The notes under the pieces were generated by a model. That model was not told the origin of the DNA. It saw only the letters and a list, made by a program, of their open reading frames with translations, and searched no databases. 16,210 nt of DNA, taken from an uncultured Blautia sp. (lineage in GTDB: Bacteria; Bacillota; Clostridia; Lachnospirales; Lachnospiraceae). Positions 13,705 through 16,210 of this stretch are shown piece by piece. The stretch's first letter is position 1. Every line of letters starts with the position of its first letter. The translations under genes were made by a program, and so were the position numbers. The DNA is taken from assembly GCA_958367245.1 (NCBI GenBank), contig CATXEA010000041.1:1-16210 (forward strand). The letters run 5' to 3'.

Positions 13705-14439
13705 ATGGCATTATTTGAAAAACAAGACAAAAAACGTGCAGCTATAGAAAAGGAATATTTTGCTTTACTAAAAAAAGAAGAGCAGTTTAATCAAAAAGCG
13801 TTGAAGGCGGAAGCGCCTCACTGGAAAGCTGAATTGGAGAAAAAAGTTCCTGAAAAAGTTTATCATAATCTGGAGGCAACCTACTCAATTCAGGACTACG
13901 CTGTTCAGGTTAAAGGTGGTCGAAGGGAACTGAGACAAGTCAAGCGAAGTGCAAATCGTTCCGGCATGGCGAATGTTGCCCTGACAACAGTGGAAGGGAT
14001 TGGACTTGGGGCGCTTGGCATTGGTTTACCGGATATCGTCCTGTTTGTTGGTATGCTGCTCAAGGGCATTTATCAGACTGCTATAGGTTATGGTTTTACA
14101 TACGATAGTACTGAGGAACGGTTGTTTATTCTGCGCATGATGGAAGCAGCTCTTGCGAGAAGCTCTGACTTTGAGGAAAAAAATGCACAGGTAGACAATA
14201 TGATTGAAGGAATAACATTAATTGGAGAGAATGATTTGGAGGAACAGCTTCAAAAGACATCCAGCGCCTTTGCAGTGGATATGCTGTTACTCAAATTTGT
14301 GCAGGGCTTCCCGCTGGTAGGAGTTCTTGGAGGAGTTGCCAATCCAATTTATTATAAAAAAATTATGCGCTATGTTCAGATGAAATATCACAAGAGATAT
14401 CTGATGGCAGCAGCGCAGCGGAATGGCTGGAGTTTATAA
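13705..14439 (+). CDS. EcsC family protein
   Basis: The protein is 244 aa. The N-terminal third is charged and helical (many K/E). A glycine-rich hydrophobic core follows, TTVEGIGLGALGIGLPDIVL (about 93-112), which is the most conserved part of EcsC-family proteins, then LLKGIYQTAIGYGF and a second hydrophobic stretch, FVQGFPLVGVLGGVANPIYY (about 200-219). The family is named from the B. subtilis ecsABC operon beside an ABC transporter; the molecular function of EcsC is unknown. Here there is no ABC partner. The ATG at 13705 follows AAGGAGG by about 13 nt within the 29-base leader that is duplicated at 3466. Expressed as a single-gene unit, with no obvious terminator before the opposing Mga-like gene. 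Confidence 0.78.
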   Translation: MALFEKQDKKRAAIEKEYFALLKKEEQFNQKALKAEAPHWKAELEKKVPEKVYHNLEATYSIQDYAVQVKGGRRELRQVKRSANRSGMANVALTTVEGIGLGALGIGLPDIVLFVGMLLKGIYQTAIGYGFTYDSTEERLFILRMMEAALARSSDFEEKNAQVDNMIEGITLIGENDLEEQLQKTSSAFAVDMLLLKFVQGFPLVGVLGGVANPIYYKKIMRYVQMKYHKRYLMAAAQRNGWSL

Positions 14440-14562
14440 TGCTTCTATAAGAAAAAGATGCATAAAGGTGTAAATACATGAAAAGATATTTTTAAACTTT
14501 GTGCGAAATTGTATTACAAGGCATATACTGTAAATCTGTATAGAAAAACAGATGTAAAAAAA

Positions 14563-16068
14563 TTATTTCAGAATAAAATTCCTGAATGTATTTTTTTCAC
14601 ATTTTATCACAGCATTAGCGATTGCTTTTTTATCAAGTGTATTAATTTCAATATTGATCGGCACAATAATATTCTTTTCAGATATACTCAAAGCTGCAGC
14701 GGCAGGAGCAAGAACCTTTTTTACTATAATGACGCTATTATCTAATGATGACATAAAAGTTAAGTCTTGCGCATTAAAAAGGATAGGTATGATTGTAACT
14801 CTCTGTTGAGAAAATTTTCTTGTAAGGTATAGTTTTAAGATTTCCAGTTCTGCTGTTAAATCTGAAATAATAACAATTTGAACAGGGGCCATAAATTGTT
14901 GGATGATAGAAAATATCTGCAAAGATAAATATTGCAAATGACCATCATCAATAGGATAAGGTATGTTGTTTTCTTTTTTCCATGTATCAATTATTTCAGA
15001 TACACATTGTCGAACCATGACTTTTGATGGGTCGATTTTTGAATCCAGATAAAAATGTTTATCTGGAATGATACAGTGGAGATTGAAGATACATTTCTTA
15101 TAAAAATATATAATAGCAGATTTAAATGCATGAGATTGAGTCATTGCTATACCATATTTATTTTCGAACTGTTTTACTAAATTTTTAACTTTGGTGATTG
15201 AAAAAATAATACTATGAACTAAGTCAATATCTTCTTGTTTCCATCTATCTGCAAGAACGCAACTGTTAGTGCAGCAATAGACCAAGAATATGTAATCGTA
15301 ATCATAATCGGAAAAGGTTATGTTTAACTTGTTTTCAAGATTTTTCTTTAAGAGTCTTTTTAATTCCGGATAAATAAATAGTTGTTTTAGTTTTTCTAAT
15401 TCCTCTGATCTTTCAAAAGTAAGCGGGTATTTTTTTCTTTTCCATGCCAGAATCAGCAGACATTCAAAATATCCGTATTCACCAGAAGTATATTCAAGGA
15501 ATTGCATATTTATTTTATCGTTTGTGGAGACAATAAATTCTCTGGCCATTTGCGTAGAATGGGCGTCCATTTCATAACAGTCAATTCCATACTTATAATG
15601 TAAAAGAGCAATTAAAAAGCGGATGCGGTATTCGTTTCCAATGACTTTATTTTTGTTGACATCAAGTCCAATTTCATGAAGGTAATTCACGCAGTTTTGC
15701 CTGATACGGTAGGCGCTTGGACGTGTGAGATATCGTTCTTCTGAAAAATTGGAGAAAGAGTCGTGTGAGTCATTCATAATCATATATCGCAAGCATTCCA
15801 ACACATTTGAACTTCTGTAAATGGCATGAAATATTTCAAGAAATGAAACATCTTCATATATTTTGAGTGCAATAGTTGTAGATGTCTTTGAAATTTCTGC
15901 AATCCCCTGTAAGTCAAAATTAAGTTCATCAATTAACATGATGATACTTGCGGGACTAATTTTGACTTCTTTGGATAAGTTTTTAAGTGAAATGGAACGA
16001 CATATATGAAGAATAGAGAATACATGCAGTTTTTTCTGGACATTATTTTCTAAAAAATTATTAAGCAT
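14563..16068 (-). CDS. Mga/AtxA-like transcriptional regulator with PRD and EIIB-like domains
   Basis: The protein is 501 aa, near the length of Mga and AtxA. Reading from its N-terminus: a first helix-turn-helix at about 12-52 (HVFSILHICRSISLKNLSKE then VKISPASIIMLIDEL); a second Mga-type HTH at about 75-155 (SFLEIFHAIYRSSNVLECLR, and TRPSAYRIRQNCVNYL); two helical PRD-like regions at about 160-375; and a C-terminal EIIB-like fold (VQIVIISDLTAELEILKLYL onward). In this family, PTS phosphorylation of PRD histidines tunes activity with sugar supply. No PTS gene is in the window, and its targets are probably beyond the right edge. GGGAGG lies about 11 nt before the ATG. G+C is about 25-33%, lower than the centre of the window. 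Confidence 0.75.
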   Translation of the reverse strand: MLNNFLENNVQKKLHVFSILHICRSISLKNLSKEVKISPASIIMLIDELNFDLQGIAEISKTSTTIALKIYEDVSFLEIFHAIYRSSNVLECLRYMIMNDSHDSFSNFSEERYLTRPSAYRIRQNCVNYLHEIGLDVNKNKVIGNEYRIRFLIALLHYKYGIDCYEMDAHSTQMAREFIVSTNDKINMQFLEYTSGEYGYFECLLILAWKRKKYPLTFERSEELEKLKQLFIYPELKRLLKKNLENKLNITFSDYDYDYIFLVYCCTNSCVLADRWKQEDIDLVHSIIFSITKVKNLVKQFENKYGIAMTQSHAFKSAIIYFYKKCIFNLHCIIPDKHFYLDSKIDPSKVMVRQCVSEIIDTWKKENNIPYPIDDGHLQYLSLQIFSIIQQFMAPVQIVIISDLTAELEILKLYLTRKFSQQRVTIIPILFNAQDLTFMSSLDNSVIIVKKVLAPAAAALSISEKNIIVPINIEINTLDKKAIANAVIKCEKNTFRNFILK

Positions 16069-16104
16069 AAAACTTTTATCCTCCCATTATTCTACTTTTA
16101 TTAG

Positions 16105-16133
16105 ATGATAATATATGAAAATATGAAAATCAA
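16105..16133 (-). promoter_or_regulatory. Promoter of the Mga-like regulator gene
   Basis: On the minus strand, TTGATT (16128-16133) and TATCAT (16105-16110) are spaced by 17 bp, with an A/T-rich spacer. Transcription would start about 30 nt before the start codon. Confidence 0.6.
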
Positions 16134-16179
16134 CTTTTTTATAAGGAAAAGTATCGTTACTGTTCAAGGGTCAGCATAA

Positions 16180-16197
16180 GTCATTGTAAAAAATGAC
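16180..16197. repeat. Inverted repeat GTCATT-gtaaaa-AATGAC
   Basis: Six-bp perfect arms (16180-16185, 16192-16197) with a 6-nt centre lie about 50 bp upstream of the -35 of the Mga-like gene, in otherwise featureless sequence at the window edge. It could be an operator or part of the next gene's regulatory region. Confidence 0.4.
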
Positions 16198-16210
16198 GAA
16201 ATTTATTTTG

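Noticed and set aside
14534..14553. ATCTGT...ACAGAT hairpin as a terminator between the convergent EcsC and Mga-like genes
   Set aside because: No run of U follows the stem on either strand, so it does not meet the intrinsic terminator pattern; at most a small inverted repeat.

Overview
The window looks like low-GC Firmicutes DNA, most likely from a Lachnospiraceae-type gut Clostridia (inferred from gene content, AGGAGG-type ribosome sites, U-rich intrinsic terminators and codon use; the genus cannot be named). Base composition is a mosaic. Sampled stretches give about 30% G+C in the phage-type regulator near the left end, about 53% in the aldo/keto reductase, about 40% in the central operons and about 25-33% in the Mga-like regulator at the right end. 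This fits several independently acquired pieces.

Layout: (1) 1-470 is mobile-element debris, the 3' end of a group II intron followed by the C-terminal part of a DDE transposase. (2) 471-1667 holds hairpins, a promoter overlapped by a perfect palindrome, a 282-aa Cro/CI-type regulator and a terminator shared with the convergent next gene. (3) 1690-2793 (-) is an Fe-S aldo/keto reductase. (4) 2870-3500 holds an unrecognised gene remnant, an MmcQ/YjbR-family gene and an orphan ribosome-binding leader. (5) 3507-7413 is a sugar/polyol locus: ROK repressor, zinc polyol dehydrogenase and GPH-family sugar symporter. (6) 7442-9523 is a two-component system (OmpR-type regulator and histidine kinase). 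(7) 9544-13618 is an operon of VTC-domain polyphosphate polymerase-like protein, DUF4956 membrane protein, Cthe_2159-type beta-helix lipoprotein and small alarmone (ppGpp) synthetase, ending in a strong terminator. (8) 13651-14439 is an EcsC-family gene. (9) 14563-16068 (-) is an Mga/AtxA-like PRD regulator with its promoter at the right edge.

Two regulatory circuits can be read from the DNA. First, the ROK repressor gene and the dehydrogenase-transporter operon each have a good sigma-A promoter, followed at the start of transcription by the same TTTAATAAAGTAT element, which suggests one repressor controlling itself and the operon. Second, the two-component genes and the VTC operon each carry a TTAAG-N5-TTAAG direct repeat at an identical distance from a -10 element, which suggests that the response regulator activates both.

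The part most worth attention is the two-component / VTC / DUF4956 / beta-helix lipoprotein / alarmone synthetase cluster. It joins a predicted polyphosphate polymerase, a membrane partner, a surface lipoprotein and ppGpp synthesis under one sensor. The families are known individually, but the joint function of such a set is not known to me.
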